NCBI GenBank assembly: GCA_024291935.2
Contig: CM044306.1
Location: 24,325,501-24,389,500 of the forward strand
Source: Okapia johnstoni
Taxonomy: Eukaryota > Chordata > Mammalia > Artiodactyla > Giraffidae
DNA: 64,000 bases
Direction: 5' to 3'
Positions 26,235 to 37,399 of the stretch are shown here, one piece after another; position 1 is the first letter of the stretch, and every line of letters begins with the position of its first letter. Made by a program: the position numbers and the translations under genes. The notes beneath the pieces are model-generated. The model searched no databases. It worked only from the letters and a program-made list of their open reading frames with translations, and was not told the origin of the DNA.

Positions 26235-26269
<35 letters not shown>
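26235..26269. repeat. (GCC)11 / (GGC)11 trinucleotide repeat
   Basis: Eleven uninterrupted GCC units on the plus strand lie inside the CpG island, about 165 bp from the putative exon-1 donor. On the transcribed minus strand this would be a CGG/GGC repeat in the 5' UTR. Such tracts vary in length and fold into hairpins or quadruplexes. Confidence 0.95.
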
Positions 26270-26554
26270 AGCGCTACGTGGCCGCCGCTCCGACGTCTCG
26301 CGACTCCCTTCCGAGCGCGCGAGGGCGAGCGGGGCTGGCGGCGGGCGGGCGGCGCGCGGGGAGGGAGGCAGGGGAGGAGGGGGGGTGTGTGCGTGTGTGG
26401 TTGTGTGTGCAGAGAGGGGGGCAGGGAGAGAGGGAGGGCGAGCGGCGGCGAGAGCGCGCGCGCGCCCGCGGCCCCCTCCCCCGCCCGCCCAACAGGGAGC
26501 CCGACACCTCCCTCCGCCCGCCCCCCTGGCATCCCGGCCGCTGGGCGCGGCGGC

Positions 26555-26564
26555 GCGCATGCGC
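26555..26564. promoter_or_regulatory. NRF1-like palindrome GCGCATGCGC
   Basis: A perfect match to the NRF1 core palindrome inside the CpG island. NRF1 sites mark many TATA-less promoters. Confidence 0.6.
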
Positions 26565-26708
26565 AGCCCTCGGGGCCGGCCCTGGCGCACCTTTTCTCTC
26601 CTCCTGCCACATTGTGAGCGCTTCGCCTCCCACACAACCGCCGACTCCCGCTCCACCCCCGCCTCCCCCACTCCGCCCACTGCCGAGCGCCCAGGTAAAG
26701 GCGTGGAG

Positions 26709-26720
26709 TGCGCGTGCGCG
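26709..26720. promoter_or_regulatory. Second NRF1-like site TGCGCGTGCGCG
   Basis: A near-consensus NRF1 half-site pair about 150 bp from the first palindrome, at the edge of the CpG island facing PHB1. Confidence 0.4.
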
Positions 26721-27151
26721 CCGCTCTCCGTGGGTCTGGGGGCGTGGCTGCTGAAAGGAAGCCAAGATGTGGAGAAGGAGGGAGCTTTGGGCTGGGGAGT
26801 GGGGGCGTTCCACGAAGTAGAGAGCGGGTTAAGATTAGGGAAAGTGAAGTTCAGAACGGGGGCCAAAGTAGAAAAGTAGGTCCAAGCGAGATTTAGTAGA
26901 AGTCACGGAGGTTTTTTTGGTTTATAAGGTAAACAAACTAAAAACAACTTGACTCTGGCCCCCTTGTTACTGAAGGGCGGTGTGGGTGACAGAAGACAGA
27001 AATAAAAAAGACAGAATGTAAGCAGTAGTGGGTTATTTGTCTGATGAATGGGACAACTAATAAAAACGAGAAATTTAGAGATCGCCCACACTTGTCAGAA
27101 AAACAAATTTAGAACCCTGCTTGTTCTGCGGCCAGAAATAGGGAAGGGGAT

Positions 27152-27197
<46 letters not shown>

Positions 27198-27213
27198 TGC
27201 GCGCGCGTGCGCG
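27152..27213. repeat. (TG)n-(CG)n alternating purine-pyrimidine tract
   Basis: A 62 base uninterrupted alternation of pyrimidine and purine, mostly TG then GCGTGC-type units. It is a microsatellite with strong Z-DNA potential, about 0.4 kb from the CpG island. Confidence 0.95.
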
Positions 27214-27278
27214 ATTGTACTTGAGATATGGAGCTGCCGAAAGAAAGGAAGCCTCTGTTTAAGCATTACAGCATCATG

Positions 27279-27323
27279 ACTAATTAGCTATTAATCATTA
27301 ATATAATTAATGGTACTATTAGC
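27279..27323. promoter_or_regulatory. Cluster of TAAT/ATTA homeodomain cores
   Basis: Several TAAT or ATTA cores are packed into about 45 bp (for example CTAATTAGC and TATAATTAATG), near the promoter. This could be a homeodomain-factor site cluster or simply AT-rich sequence. Confidence 0.3.
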
Positions 27324-28129
27324 TAACAAGGTAGCATTTATCCAAGTTCATCGCCAGGAGAAGCTGTCCATAATTGAAAGCGCTTGAAATACAGGGAGGG
27401 GAAATGAACCAGGCAAAATAAAGGCCTCCAGTGGAGTAGAACCAAGTCATGACCTTTCCCACCATAAACCAAAGTTCCCTGATGTTTTCCAAATTTTATC
27501 TTAATTGGAATTCCTTATTATTCTTACACTAAACTTAATAAATGTTCTTGCACTAAATCTGAGCTCTCAACATTTTGAATACGTATGCAGCTACTTCTCC
27601 AAAAATTGCACCCCCAAAAATTCCTGTCAGGAATACAATGACCTGAGTCTGGGAAAAGGGAAGAGATTGAAACTTTATAAATAAAAGAGTTCCAGGGCTA
27701 ACTCTACCCTTGGCTACTTCTCAAAACAGATGCTTCGTTTTTATTACACTTGGACTCCAGGGATCATAATTTAGCAACTTTGGGTCATGTTGTTCAATAG
27801 TGAGTGTCTTCAGTGGATAAACACTAAAAATAATGTCATATTGAAGCAGGTGAGAGAAAATCTTCAAGAAAAACAGGAGGAAACAAGCATAAGTAGTAAA
27901 AGGAAAAACTTAGATTCAGTGTGAGAAAAACCTTGGCATCCATGGAGGCTAGTGAGCCTAGAACGTCTCACTGAAATGTCTAACTTTGTCTTCTTGGACA
28001 TTTGTTCCATCCCTTCTCCCACTTTGCCTCTTGGAAGAGGGGTATGCAGAGTGATGGCTGAAGAACCAAGTCTCTGGGAGTTTCTACCCACGGGCCAAAC
28101 CTCTGAAGGGCTCCTAGTCACTGGAATAG

Positions 28130-28340
28130 TAATATTATCACCTTCCACTTGAAGAGTGCTTTACGGTTTTTGCAGACAGGTTATATCCATTATCAGATTT
28201 TCCCACAGCCCCATGACGCAAGCAGAACTGGTATTATTCCCAATGAAGGCAATTCAAGCCAAGGTGTGTCTACTGGCTCAGCCTAAGTCACCCAGCCCAG
28301 TCAACAATGGAGGCAGGGCAGGACTCAGTCTTCTCACTCC
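28130..28340 (+). mobile_element. MIR-like element
   Basis: A diverged MIR pattern: CTTCCACTTGAAGAGTGCTT, TTATCAGATTTTCCCACAGC, ending in GGCAGGGCAGGACTCAGTCT. Confidence 0.55.
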
Positions 28341-28829
28341 CAACATGCTGTCCTCTCAAAGGGCTTAACAGATCTTCTTGGAAAAATGGCTGCATTTTCC
28401 TGTGGAGTAAAAACAAGTAGCCTCACCATGTGAGGGATAATAGTTCTAATATTCAGTTTTACGTATCTCCTTTATTTCATGTATTTTTCCTCTTCGCTCT
28501 CTCCAGGCACTTGGGACTTGACCAGTGTATTTGAAGCGTTGGTGACAGGTCCTTGGGAAGGCCTTGGGCCTGGCATGGTGAGCCTAGTTCCTCTGCTCCC
28601 CCTTAACTCTTCCCCCTTGAGAACCTACCAGAAGAAGTGCTGTCATCAGTTTGCTAGTTTCAGTGCCTCCCTTCTACTTGGCGGTCATTACAGGCAATAT
28701 TTAGCACCCACATCTGGCCTTATTGGAAAATGAAACTTCTGTCATCCTGGTTTCCTGGCCCTGGATACTTCTTCACTATCTCATTAAGGCCATCAGCCAA
28801 AACCAGCAAAACTCCCTTGTCTCCACCCT

Positions 28830-28938
28830 TTTATTGGCCATGCCATGTAGCTCGTGGAATCTTGGTTCCCCAGGGATTGAACCTGGGCCATGGCAGTGAG
28901 AGCCCAGAACCCTAACCATTAGGTCACCAGGGAACTCC
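28830..28938 (-). mobile_element. CHR-type SINE fragment
   Basis: TTGGCCATGCCATGTAGCTC to AGGTCACCAGGGAACTCCC, minus orientation. CCACC-type sequence followed by a T run occurs on both sides. Confidence 0.8.
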
Positions 28939-30007
28939 CACCATTTTTTTTTTTTTAATTTAAAAATTTTAGTAAAAAGTTCTATATATTTTGACAGCTC
29001 TGAAAACCTTACAGATTTAATTTAAACAGCAGCAGAGCTATCTGGCTCCTATAAGGTGAACTGGACAGCCTGGTACAAGCTCCCGATTCACTGCATTTCT
29101 TTGCTCCCCAAGTTTCCAGGGGTGTAGCCCTAGTCAATACTAGTTCTTTCCACGTGGAGGGGCAGTGGCTGTGGCTCTCTGCCTACCCATTGACTAATGT
29201 TACCCCATGTATTGCACCAGACTTGGGGCCAGAGTTCTGTTTGGGGTTTCCTAGGCCCTCATACTTATAGTGCTGTGACCTTTGTTCAATCACTCCACCT
29301 TTGAGGTTTTGTAAGAAGAGAGGATTATATGGCTCTTAGAGCCTTTCAGATGTAATACCTAGGATTCTCCTTTAGAAAGTTGACTGTGTTCCTTAATACC
29401 TTGTAATTCCATTCCTTTCCTAAGAGTTACTATCCAATTTCTCATCTCAAAGCCCTTACTATAGGAAACTGCCCCTTTTACAGAATGGATAAAGCTGTCC
29501 TGGACTTCCCTTTGGTAGCTACTTTTTTCTTAAGTGATAATATTTAGAGACAACCCAGAAAGCTGGACTCTTGGCTTGTCTGCCAGGGGGCTTGTGTGTG
29601 TGCACTTGTGTGTATGTGTATATAAGGTCCATGGGTGCTTTCATTCTGTGCCCTCTCAACTTGCACCACCCCCACTAAAATTCCAAAGAAAAGTTACAAC
29701 AAATGCCAGAATGCACTAAAAGGTCAGGTATGTGAGTGGAGCTCTCTTGCTTTGGGGACAAAAATGAGGGAAGCTCTTGAGGCTCTTGGCCACTTTGATC
29801 TCAGCTGATTTAGCAGCAGCATGGCCTGGGACCATCATCTGGTTCAGCGCTCCATACAGCTCTGGTCTCTATACATCAGCTTCTCCATCTGAAACATCTC
29901 AGAGTTTGGGTCCTGATTACTCTGGTATCCTTATTATCAAAATGCATTTTATAATTTTTTTTTTCTAGTTCTACCAGTTTATTGCTATCAACCCATCTCC
30001 CTCTACC

Positions 30008-30121
30008 CTCATGCACACATGCTCAGTCATGTAACCTCGTGGACTGCAGCCTGTCAGGCTCCTCTGTCCATGGACTTTTCCAGGCGAGAATACTGGAGTG
30101 GGTTGCCATTTCTTTCTCCAT
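30008..30121 (-). mobile_element. Bov-A SINE fragment
   Basis: CTCAGTCATGTAACCTCGTG to CTGGAGTGGGTTGCCATTTC, lacking the tRNA-like head. Confidence 0.85.
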
Positions 30122-30550
30122 ATAATTTTTTTTTTTAAACACACTTACGTGACAACGTCTACAAATCTTTCTTTTACAATATTTCACTTAATTCTTCCCT
30201 CAACACTGGAAGGTAGGAAGGGCAGAAAATGTTTGTTTCTGCTAATTTTTTAAAAACAGTATATTAAAAACAAGGTCCAGATTTTAAGGGTAATATAGCC
30301 AGAATGAAATCCTGGGTCACCAGGGTCCAAGTCCGGGACTTGTCTGTGATACTGTACTGCAGCCCTTTGCTGGACACCATACAAAGCAAATGGAACACAT
30401 GTGGTCTCTGCTCTCTGAAAGTTTGGACTCAAATGGCCAGCCACTATTCTGGCAAACATAAAAGGACAAAAAGACTCACAGGCAACTCACATATGCCAAT
30501 AAAGAAATGAGTTAAATAGATAAGGAAAGCCATGTTTACCTGGCCTACTA

Positions 30551-30583
30551 ATGTGTGTGTGTGTGTGTGTTTGTTTGTTTGTT
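30551..30583. repeat. (TG)n(TTTG)n microsatellite
   Basis: About ten TG units followed by three to four TTTG units. Confidence 0.9.
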
Positions 30584-32828
30584 TAATTCCAGTTGGGTAG
30601 AAAGGACAATGTTAATGAGGCTAAGGTTTTAGGTCAGTTCCATCTGCCTACTTGCTTTGCACGTGGAAAACTGTTTGTAGATGTACTGCATGCTCTTTCC
30701 CTTTTTTGTCTTCAGCATTCTATGAACCTTCCTGAAATATCTACCAAGTGTCTGTCATGCAAGGTGGGAATCAAGGACCACTAAGAAATTATCTCTACTC
30801 TCAAGCAACATCTGTGACCGTTTTCCTAGTTCAAACCACTGTGAAAGCATTACTTAAGCCTGTGTCTACCATCTCTATGGATGGAAAGACAGATTAACTT
30901 AGTCCCCATCCTGTTGTGTCAGGGCCTCAGATTCATCTTTGTCCACGCAAGATGGCCAATTAGGACAGTAGAGAGGTGGGCTTTGGAATTTGAGAGATGT
31001 TGTTACTACCCTAGAGAAACCACCTGAGCTTCCTGACTACTTAAGCAAAGGCCAAGAGGAACCCTGGGGTTAGGGAGCGTGGGTGGCCCAGAGCAGGGAC
31101 CCACAACAAGAGAACATCTTCCATTCCTAAGTGGACTGCTGCAGCTCGATTCCTCCCCTGGGGGTTCTGCCTCAAGGTCCATGTACAGCTGAGTGATCTA
31201 AGGTGGTTAGGCTCAAACTGTGTTTGGGTTGTTTAAGAGACTCACAGCTTCTTTAGGCAGCAGACTTAATTGTTGTGTGTAATTGATGTGACATGTGCCC
31301 CAGAGGCATGCACTGAGGTCCAAATGAAGAGATGGTTTTTCAAAAATTGGAAGTAATTAATTAAAGAAGGCAGCTGCACGGGGCTGTGAGTTAGTGCCAA
31401 ACTCCATAACCGTAAACCGCCAACCCACCCAACCGGCCTTGCCACCCGAGGAACAATCCTGAAGTTCTCACGCAGGTGGGATGCAAGACCTGGGATGCAG
31501 TGTAGGACATGGGGAATGCAAGGGTGAAGGACAGGGCTCAGGGAACCCCCTCTTAACTTTCATGATCCTCAAAAGCCTTGGCTCTGGAGAGCAGTTTGGG
31601 AATCAAAAGAAATGTGTTGGGGGTGCTAGAAAACTGCAGAAAAGGGGAGATAAGGTCAAGAGAGGTGTGTGAGGTTACATGGGGGAGAGGTGGCAAAGGG
31701 AATTCGGGTGTCTGGAGCTAGGAGTAGTGGGAGCTGGAGTGTTTGCGGGACTGAAGAATGATGGAGTCCCTCAGATAGGGCCTGGGAAGATCTGCCAGGT
31801 TGCAAGGACCCTGAAGGCGGAGCTCCGAGGAGGTGGAGCCTGGATGTGGGGGCGGGAACATGGTGCCTGGGGCCTCTGGCATTCAGAAGAGGTATTCATT
31901 AAACCCCTGACCTGAGGTCACTCACAGAGCTGTGGCAGCTTTTCACAGGAGTTGGGTTAAGAACAACAATAACAAAAATAATAACAACAATTAACGATAA
32001 TGAGACCTTATCTGCAGCAAGTTGTTCCTAGAGCTTTGTAGGCATTAAGTCATTAATTCCCCTGGCCCCTCAGGGCCAGTTTTTCTAGAAGTAATGGAGG
32101 TGCTAGAGAACACAGTTAATCCTGTGTGGTTAGGCCTCCTGCCGTCAGCTGGGTGGGTCAGTTCACATCCAGAGGGGGTAAAATTCCTTCCTGTTTCATA
32201 AAGTGTTATAATCGTTTGCATTTACTTAGAGTTTCTGAAATGATGCTTAAATGGGGGGGGGGGGGGCGGTGAGTACAGAAATGTAGAAACCAGCCATCAC
32301 AAGATGTCTAAACAACTTGGATGTGAAAACTCAAGTCCCACCTGACAGCACCAGGCTGAACAGTATGCTGCAGTGGAGAGTGGCTGCAGATGACCAGGGA
32401 GTGACTTGGAAGTGATCATCTGCTTAAAGCCCTTACTGGTGGCAGGGCTGAGCCTCAGCCTGCAAACAAGGTAAGTTGGAAGATTTCAGATGTTTACCCC
32501 CCCACAGACCGAAGTTTGAGGGCTCAAGGTGAATAAAAAAAGGAGGGTCATTCTAGATTGGAGGAGTTACATGGGATGGAGCCTGAGAGCCAAACCTTGA
32601 GCAAACCTAGTGCCAACAGTGACTAGCCTTGCAGATTTCGGCTGTTCTTTCATTTACGTGTTTCATATAACAGTGACTGCAAATTATACACACCCAATCC
32701 AGAGACAGACTTTCAGTTACATCTCATAGATGGTGAGAGTCATCATCATTATCCTAGTCCCAATCAAAGACAGCAATATTGACAAAATAATCTCTATATG
32801 CTTAAGCAGAATGGTTGTCCTGGTCATC
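30584..32828. other. No gene recognised; G14 run
   Basis: Mostly unique intergenic sequence. It holds a run of 14 G at 32253-32266 and a weak MIR-like patch near 31980-32090. ORFs are short and without domains. Confidence 0.55.
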
Positions 32829-32925
32829 CTCATGCATTGGAGAAGGAAATGGCAACACTGCAGTGTTCTTGCCTGGAAATCATAAAGTGTGGGCTGCCGT
32901 CTATGGGGTCGCAATTTAGGACTGA
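32829..32925 (+). mobile_element. Degraded Bov-A SINE fragment
   Basis: CATTGGAGAAGGAAATGGCA then TGTTCTTGCCTGG and GTCTATGGGGTCGCAATTTA, with internal deletions. Confidence 0.7.
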
Positions 32926-33705
32926 ACTTACAGAGCAGTATTCACTATTTTGTTAATCAAAACAATCCCTGGTTTTGTTTAAAGTATTACCTGCAAAACA
33001 TATTTCAGTAACATTTGAGACATACTAAAATTTAGGGAACATTCATTGTTTATAAAAGTATTGAAAATTAGTAACAGGAGACATTAACTGGGTGTCCTGT
33101 ATTATTTTATCCATTTGCAGGTAAACTTCTAGGCAATCCAAAACTGTTCCTTTAGAGTTCCATAGAGAAAAAAGCAACAGAAAGGAGAGATTTCCTTTGA
33201 TAGCTTCAGGTTCATTGGTACCAGAAAATGGGGACAGAGAAGATAGGGAAGAAGAGGCCCCAAACCAGTTGTCCATCAACTCAGAAGCACACTCATGGGC
33301 ACACTGGGTATGTGGCTGAGATGTCGCCAGGTCTTTCACTGGCCCTGTATCAAATCAAACACTTGTTCCAGGGATCTCAGGGAAGAGCTTAAGACAAGGC
33401 ATCACCTACACTCTAATAATATCCAACACAGACAGAACCCCACCTAAGGATAGGAACAGATCGGTGCAACTTCTGTCCCTCATTTCATTTTGCCAGCAGA
33501 GAGGAAGAAGGTGAGAGCTCCACTGAGCAACGTGGTGCCATTCAGAGGGCCTGCATGATTCCTCTGTGCCATAGAATCCCCTGCCGCTTGGAGACCTCCT
33601 TCCTATCGTGTTGATGGTCCTGTGGAAATGAGTCCCCTAGAAGCTACGTTCTGCTCTGCATGGCACCAACTGCAGTCTTTTTCCTGGCCAGATTGCTGTT
33701 CTTAG
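32926..33705. other. No gene recognised
   Basis: Unique intergenic sequence. The longest ORF (33043-33339, minus, 98 codons) has no recognisable features. Confidence 0.55.
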
Positions 33706-33707
33706 CA

Positions 33708-33955
33708 TGTACTGAGCACCAAGATGTCCCCAGCTTATTGAGTGCTTTCCACTGTCCTAAGTGTTGCACCTCTATTAGTCTGCAGGATCCTTCCGCTGTC
33801 TTTTGAGGTAGATATTCTCATTTCACAGATGAGGAAACAAAGACAGAAATGAAGTAGAAGTGATATACGGTCACATAAGTCTTATATGATGGAGTCAGGA
33901 TTGAATCCAGGAGGTCAGACTCTTTCAGCTACTCTTTGAACCACGATGCTGTACT
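33708..33955 (+). mobile_element. MIR element
   Basis: Nearly full-length old MIR: GTACTGAGCACCAAGATG, TTTCACAGATGAGGAAACAA, CCAGGAGGTCAGACTCTTTC. Confidence 0.8.
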
Positions 33956-34157
33956 ACCCAGCACTCCAATTACCCCACGCTCCTGCTCAGAATTCTGGAA
34001 TGACACCTGTGATAAGCAGAATAATAGCCTTCTAAATATGTCCACATCCTAAACCTGGAAGCTGTGAATATATTACCTTACGTTGGTGAAAGGGACTTTG
34101 CAGATGGGATTAAGTTAAGTATCTTGAAATGCGGACCTTAACCTGGATTATCCAGTG

Positions 34158-34354
34158 AAAGAAAGAAAGAAAGAAAGTGAAGTCGCTCAGTTGTGTCTGA
34201 CTCTTTGCAACCTCATGGACCCCATGGGATTTCCCAGGCAAGAATACTCTAATGGGTTGCCATTTCCTTCTCCAGGGGATCTTCCCAACCCAGGGATTGA
34301 ACCTAGGTCTCCCCCATTACGGGTAGACTCTTTACCGTCTGCCAGGGAAGCCCC
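34158..34354 (-). mobile_element. Bov-tA SINE with (GAAA)n tail and target duplication
   Basis: The minus-strand Bov-tA ends in a GAAA microsatellite at its low-coordinate tail. Exact 11 bp duplications ATTATCCAGTG lie at 34147-34157 and 34355-34365. Confidence 0.93.
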
Positions 34355-34724
34355 ATTATCCAGTGGGTCCAATCTAATCACAAAGATCCTTAGAAGAGAG
34401 AGGCAAGAACATTAGGGTCAGAGGAGAAGTGTCCAGGAAGCAGAGGTCAGAATGGTGTGATTGCTGGCTTTGAAGATGGGAGCAGGACAAGCACCAAGGA
34501 ATGTCGGCAGCTTCTAGAAACAGGAATAAGCAAAGAGCTGACTCTCTTCTGGAGCCCCCAGAAGACACACAGTCTGCTGACACCTTGACTTTGGCCCAGT
34601 GAAGCTTTTGACCTCCAGAACTGTTAGATAATAAATCCGTGTGGTTTTATGCTACCAAGTTTGTGGCAATTTGTTACAACAGCAGTAGGAAACTAATTCA
34701 GCTTCCATTGCTTAAAGGGAAATC

Positions 34725-35190
34725 TGAACCGATTTGCAGGGCATTCAAGGGCCTCATGTTATCTTCCCCTCGTCTAACTGCCTGGCTAGCTTATGCCCAC
34801 CCCAGCCCTGTGCCCACCTTCACCATGCTTTACAGATTGAATTGCTTCATGATCCTCAACAGCCATACCCTTCCTTACGTCAGTGCCTTTGCCTGGAACA
34901 CCCTCTCCTCACTTGTTTGTCTGGCAAACTCCTCATCCTTTATGTCTCAGCTATTACAAAACAATACCTCCTCTGTGAGGCTTATCCTACTTCCCCCAAA
35001 GGAACGTGGGACTCCTTTCCTGTATCTCGTGCCTCTGCTGTTTTTCATGTTCACTCCCATTAAAGCAGATTGTAAGAACCCGTCTGTTCCCTTCCTGGGT
35101 TATGAGCTGTTTGAGGGCAAGGACCTCTCTTTTCAGCTTTGATGTCCTTTAGCACCTAGCATGGTCCCCAGCACATCAAAGAAAGGTCCC
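34725..35190 (+). mobile_element. L2 LINE 3' end
   Basis: Old L2 3' region: CCTTTGCCTGGAACACCCTC, CTCCTCATCCTTTATGTCTC, GAGGGCAAGGACCTCTC and the tail TTAGCACCTAGCATGGTCCC. The 167-codon ORF here is a by-product of this repeat. Confidence 0.8.
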
Positions 35191-35524
35191 CAGAGAACAG
35201 AACTCTTATCCTGACCTATGCCTATACCCGTGATGCAGCCCCTCCAACCCCATTTCACCATCAGTAACAAGCGTTTCAGGACGTCATCCCTTCCCTTCCC
35301 TGGTGAGAAATAATGACAAAGAAAATCAGACATGGAAGTGTTTCAAGTTTTTTTTTTTTTAAATAGCACTAATTAAAGTTTTGTGATATTCCAGCTGTAG
35401 AAAATGCTTCCTGTCCAAGTCTCCATTTTTTCAGCTGAGAATGGATCAGAGACGAGCTATACAGAGAGAGACAGAAGCTGTGGCCACTTTGCATCCTATT
35501 GTATCCCCCGCATCTACCCTGCTC

Positions 35525-35910
35525 TTGACTTGGGTGAATCCTCTGATGTTGGTCGGTAAAGGTCTTGAGGGAGGTTTTTCCACATTCTTCGGATTCATCA
35601 CTTCTCTCTGATGTGCACAGCAATGTTGGGTCTCTCGAGCGAAGGTTTCCCCACGTCACGTTCTATGTAACTGAGTTCCAACACTGAGTCAGATGAGCCT
35701 TCCAGGCCTCCAGACTCACCCGAGGGCTCTCCCCCAGACACATCAGATACGGGGCTTCTCTCCCGTAGGAATTCTCTGACGGATAAAATGGTTGACAGTT
35801 CCACCCAAATGAAGGCTTATTCACTTTTATTCTTTTTATTTTCCTGTGTGAATTCTCTGACGTTTAATGAGAAGTAAAGGGCAAGTGGAGGTCTCAATAA
35901 AGGCCGATTA
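35525..35910 (-). pseudogene. Decayed C2H2 zinc-finger sequence
   Basis: Three degenerate C2H2 finger-like repeats can be read on the minus strand with frame changes. Near 35905-35845 the reading is AFIETSTCPLLLIKRQRIHTG. Near 35810-35751 it is AFIWVELSTILS followed by IPTGEKPR, a conserved finger linker. At 35660-35525 it is YIERDVGKPSLERPNIAVHI followed, after a frameshift, by SEECGKTSLKTFTDQHQRIH. Most zinc-binding cysteines are lost and stops separate the repeats. A T run at 35349-35360 would be a poly(A) tract at the 3' side of the minus strand, so a retrocopy is possible. The parent gene is unknown; it is not a ZNF652 exon. Confidence 0.65.
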
Positions 35911-36845
35911 GATACCCAGCTCAGGGCTGCGGGACTCTAAAATGTAAGGCATGGCCCCTGCCCTCCAGACGTTTTCAACCTGGTTGGAGAAAGAAGACTT
36001 GTACACGAAACAGCTGGGGAGCACCAGACACTGCGTAGTCATACCAAGCGATTCAGAGAAAGGAGTGGACAGCTGGAGATCGACTAGATGGGAAAGGTGT
36101 GTAAAAGAGGTTAGCCTTTAGCTTGACCTGAAAAGATGGTAGAATTGAGGCTGGAAGAGAGGAAGAAGGTCTTTCCATTGAAAGAGAAACAAAAGGAAGG
36201 ATGGAAATAAAGAAGGGGGGGGCGAGGCAGGAAAGATGGAGGGAAAGAAACTTTCTAATGTAGGAATTGGCCTGTTGGTTTAGGAAACCCCCACAGACTT
36301 AGGGCAGCGGCCTTTGAAAGTTTTCTTCTGATGCTTTTCTTGTTTTAGCGCTCACGCCACTTTCACTTCTGCCAGGTGCAGCTAGAAAGGAACATCTACT
36401 GCTGCCTTGCACAGGCCAGCCCCACCGCACCCACCACCAACACAGCATTCTTAGGGCCCACTGCAGTTCCACAACCAGATGATAGAGGCACCAGATGGGG
36501 AGAGACCCCCACCCACGAGAAGGCCCCGGGGAAGCACCCAGTAGGCTTATATTCAAGAATATGGGAGCTCTCTGCCCCTACCCTCTTACCCCACCATCAC
36601 GTCGTCTAAAAGAGTTTCTGCACAGGATCCTGACCCTTACAGAGAATGAGGGTCATCAGCTCTGAAACCCTTTTAGTCAGTTTTATAGATGTTTTCTGAA
36701 AACATTAGGAGTAGGGGTTACAATAAAAGGAGCTAGAAATGTGTGGGAGGGCTCCTAAATGTTCCAGTAGTATCTACTAAGCAACAGGGAACCTCTGCAA
36801 GTTCTTTAGGTCACCAGCAGGAGATGGTGAGCAGGTGGGGGCTGT
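35911..36845. other. No gene recognised
   Basis: Unique intergenic sequence with a purine-rich stretch near 36150-36245. ORFs up to 85 codons have no domains. Confidence 0.55.
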
Positions 36846-37043
36846 GTTGTTGTTGTTGCTCCAGTTGCCCAGTCATGCTTGACTCTTTGCAACCCCATGG
36901 ACTGTAGCACGCCAGGCCTCCCTGTCCCTCACCACCTCCTGAAGTTTACCCAAGTTCATGTCCATTGCATCAGTGATGCCATCCAACCATCTCATCCTTT
37001 GACACCCTCTTCTTCTTCTGCCCTCAATCTTTCCCAACCATAG
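36846..37043 (-). mobile_element. BovB 3' end fragment
   Basis: A (TTG)n tail, then CAGTCATGCTTGACTC to CTGCCCTCAATCTTTCCCAA, reverse oriented. Confidence 0.88.
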
Positions 37044-37399
37044 GTGACCCCTGGGAGTGGGGACTTTGCAGGCTATATTTGATCTGGAAGAGGGTAGGGT
37101 CATCTGAAGAACAAGTACATCTTCTTGGAGAAGTCTAATCACAGTTGCAAGCTCCAGAGATGACTTTTGTGACTGAAGGGTGAATATTATAGCTAGGTGA
37201 GTGTCAAGAAAGTGGTAGGAATTCTAGTGAGCCTTGCTCCTGTGTGAACTCAGAGCTGGCAGTGGGAACAGAAGCAAGCCAGTGCAGTCATGGTCAAAAG
37301 TGGCCAAAGAGGAAGATGCTGCAGGACTCAGTCCAGGATCCTGGTATTGTACTACGTGGAGTGGGGGTGAAACCAGGTAGGAAAACTTGTCTTTATTCT

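Larger units (their letters stand above)
26070..26600 (-). other. ZNF652: Putative noncoding first exon (ZNF652)
   Basis: On the minus strand a strong donor, GTGAGTAGG, begins at 26069, immediately after GC-rich sequence inside the CpG island. The exon would carry the CGG/GCC repeat in its 5' UTR. Its 5' edge is a guess, because TATA-less promoters start transcription at many sites. ZNF652 is a C2H2 zinc-finger transcriptional repressor; its coding exons are not in this window. The gene name rests on synteny only. Confidence 0.45.
25600..26760. promoter_or_regulatory. CpG island, probable ZNF652 promoter
   Basis: A dense CpG-rich block stands out from AT-rich flanks. It holds GC boxes (for example CCCCGCCCGCCC near 26479-26490), NRF1-type palindromes at 26555 and 26709, and a (GCC)11 tract, and no TATA box. 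This is the structure of a TATA-less housekeeping promoter. Assignment to ZNF652 is inference: in human 17q21.33 ZNF652 lies next to PHB1 on the same strand with its 5' end facing PHB1's 3' end, and the spacing here (about 30 kb) is of the same order. A divergent plus-strand transcript is possible. Confidence 0.8.

Noticed and set aside
26041..26866. Long overlapping ORFs (up to 266 codons) on both strands in the CpG island
   Set aside because: They are produced by extreme GC content and simple repeats. They are proline/arginine/alanine-rich on every frame and strand with no domain.
34639..35142. 167-codon plus ORF
   Set aside because: It is the translation of an L2 LINE 3' end.
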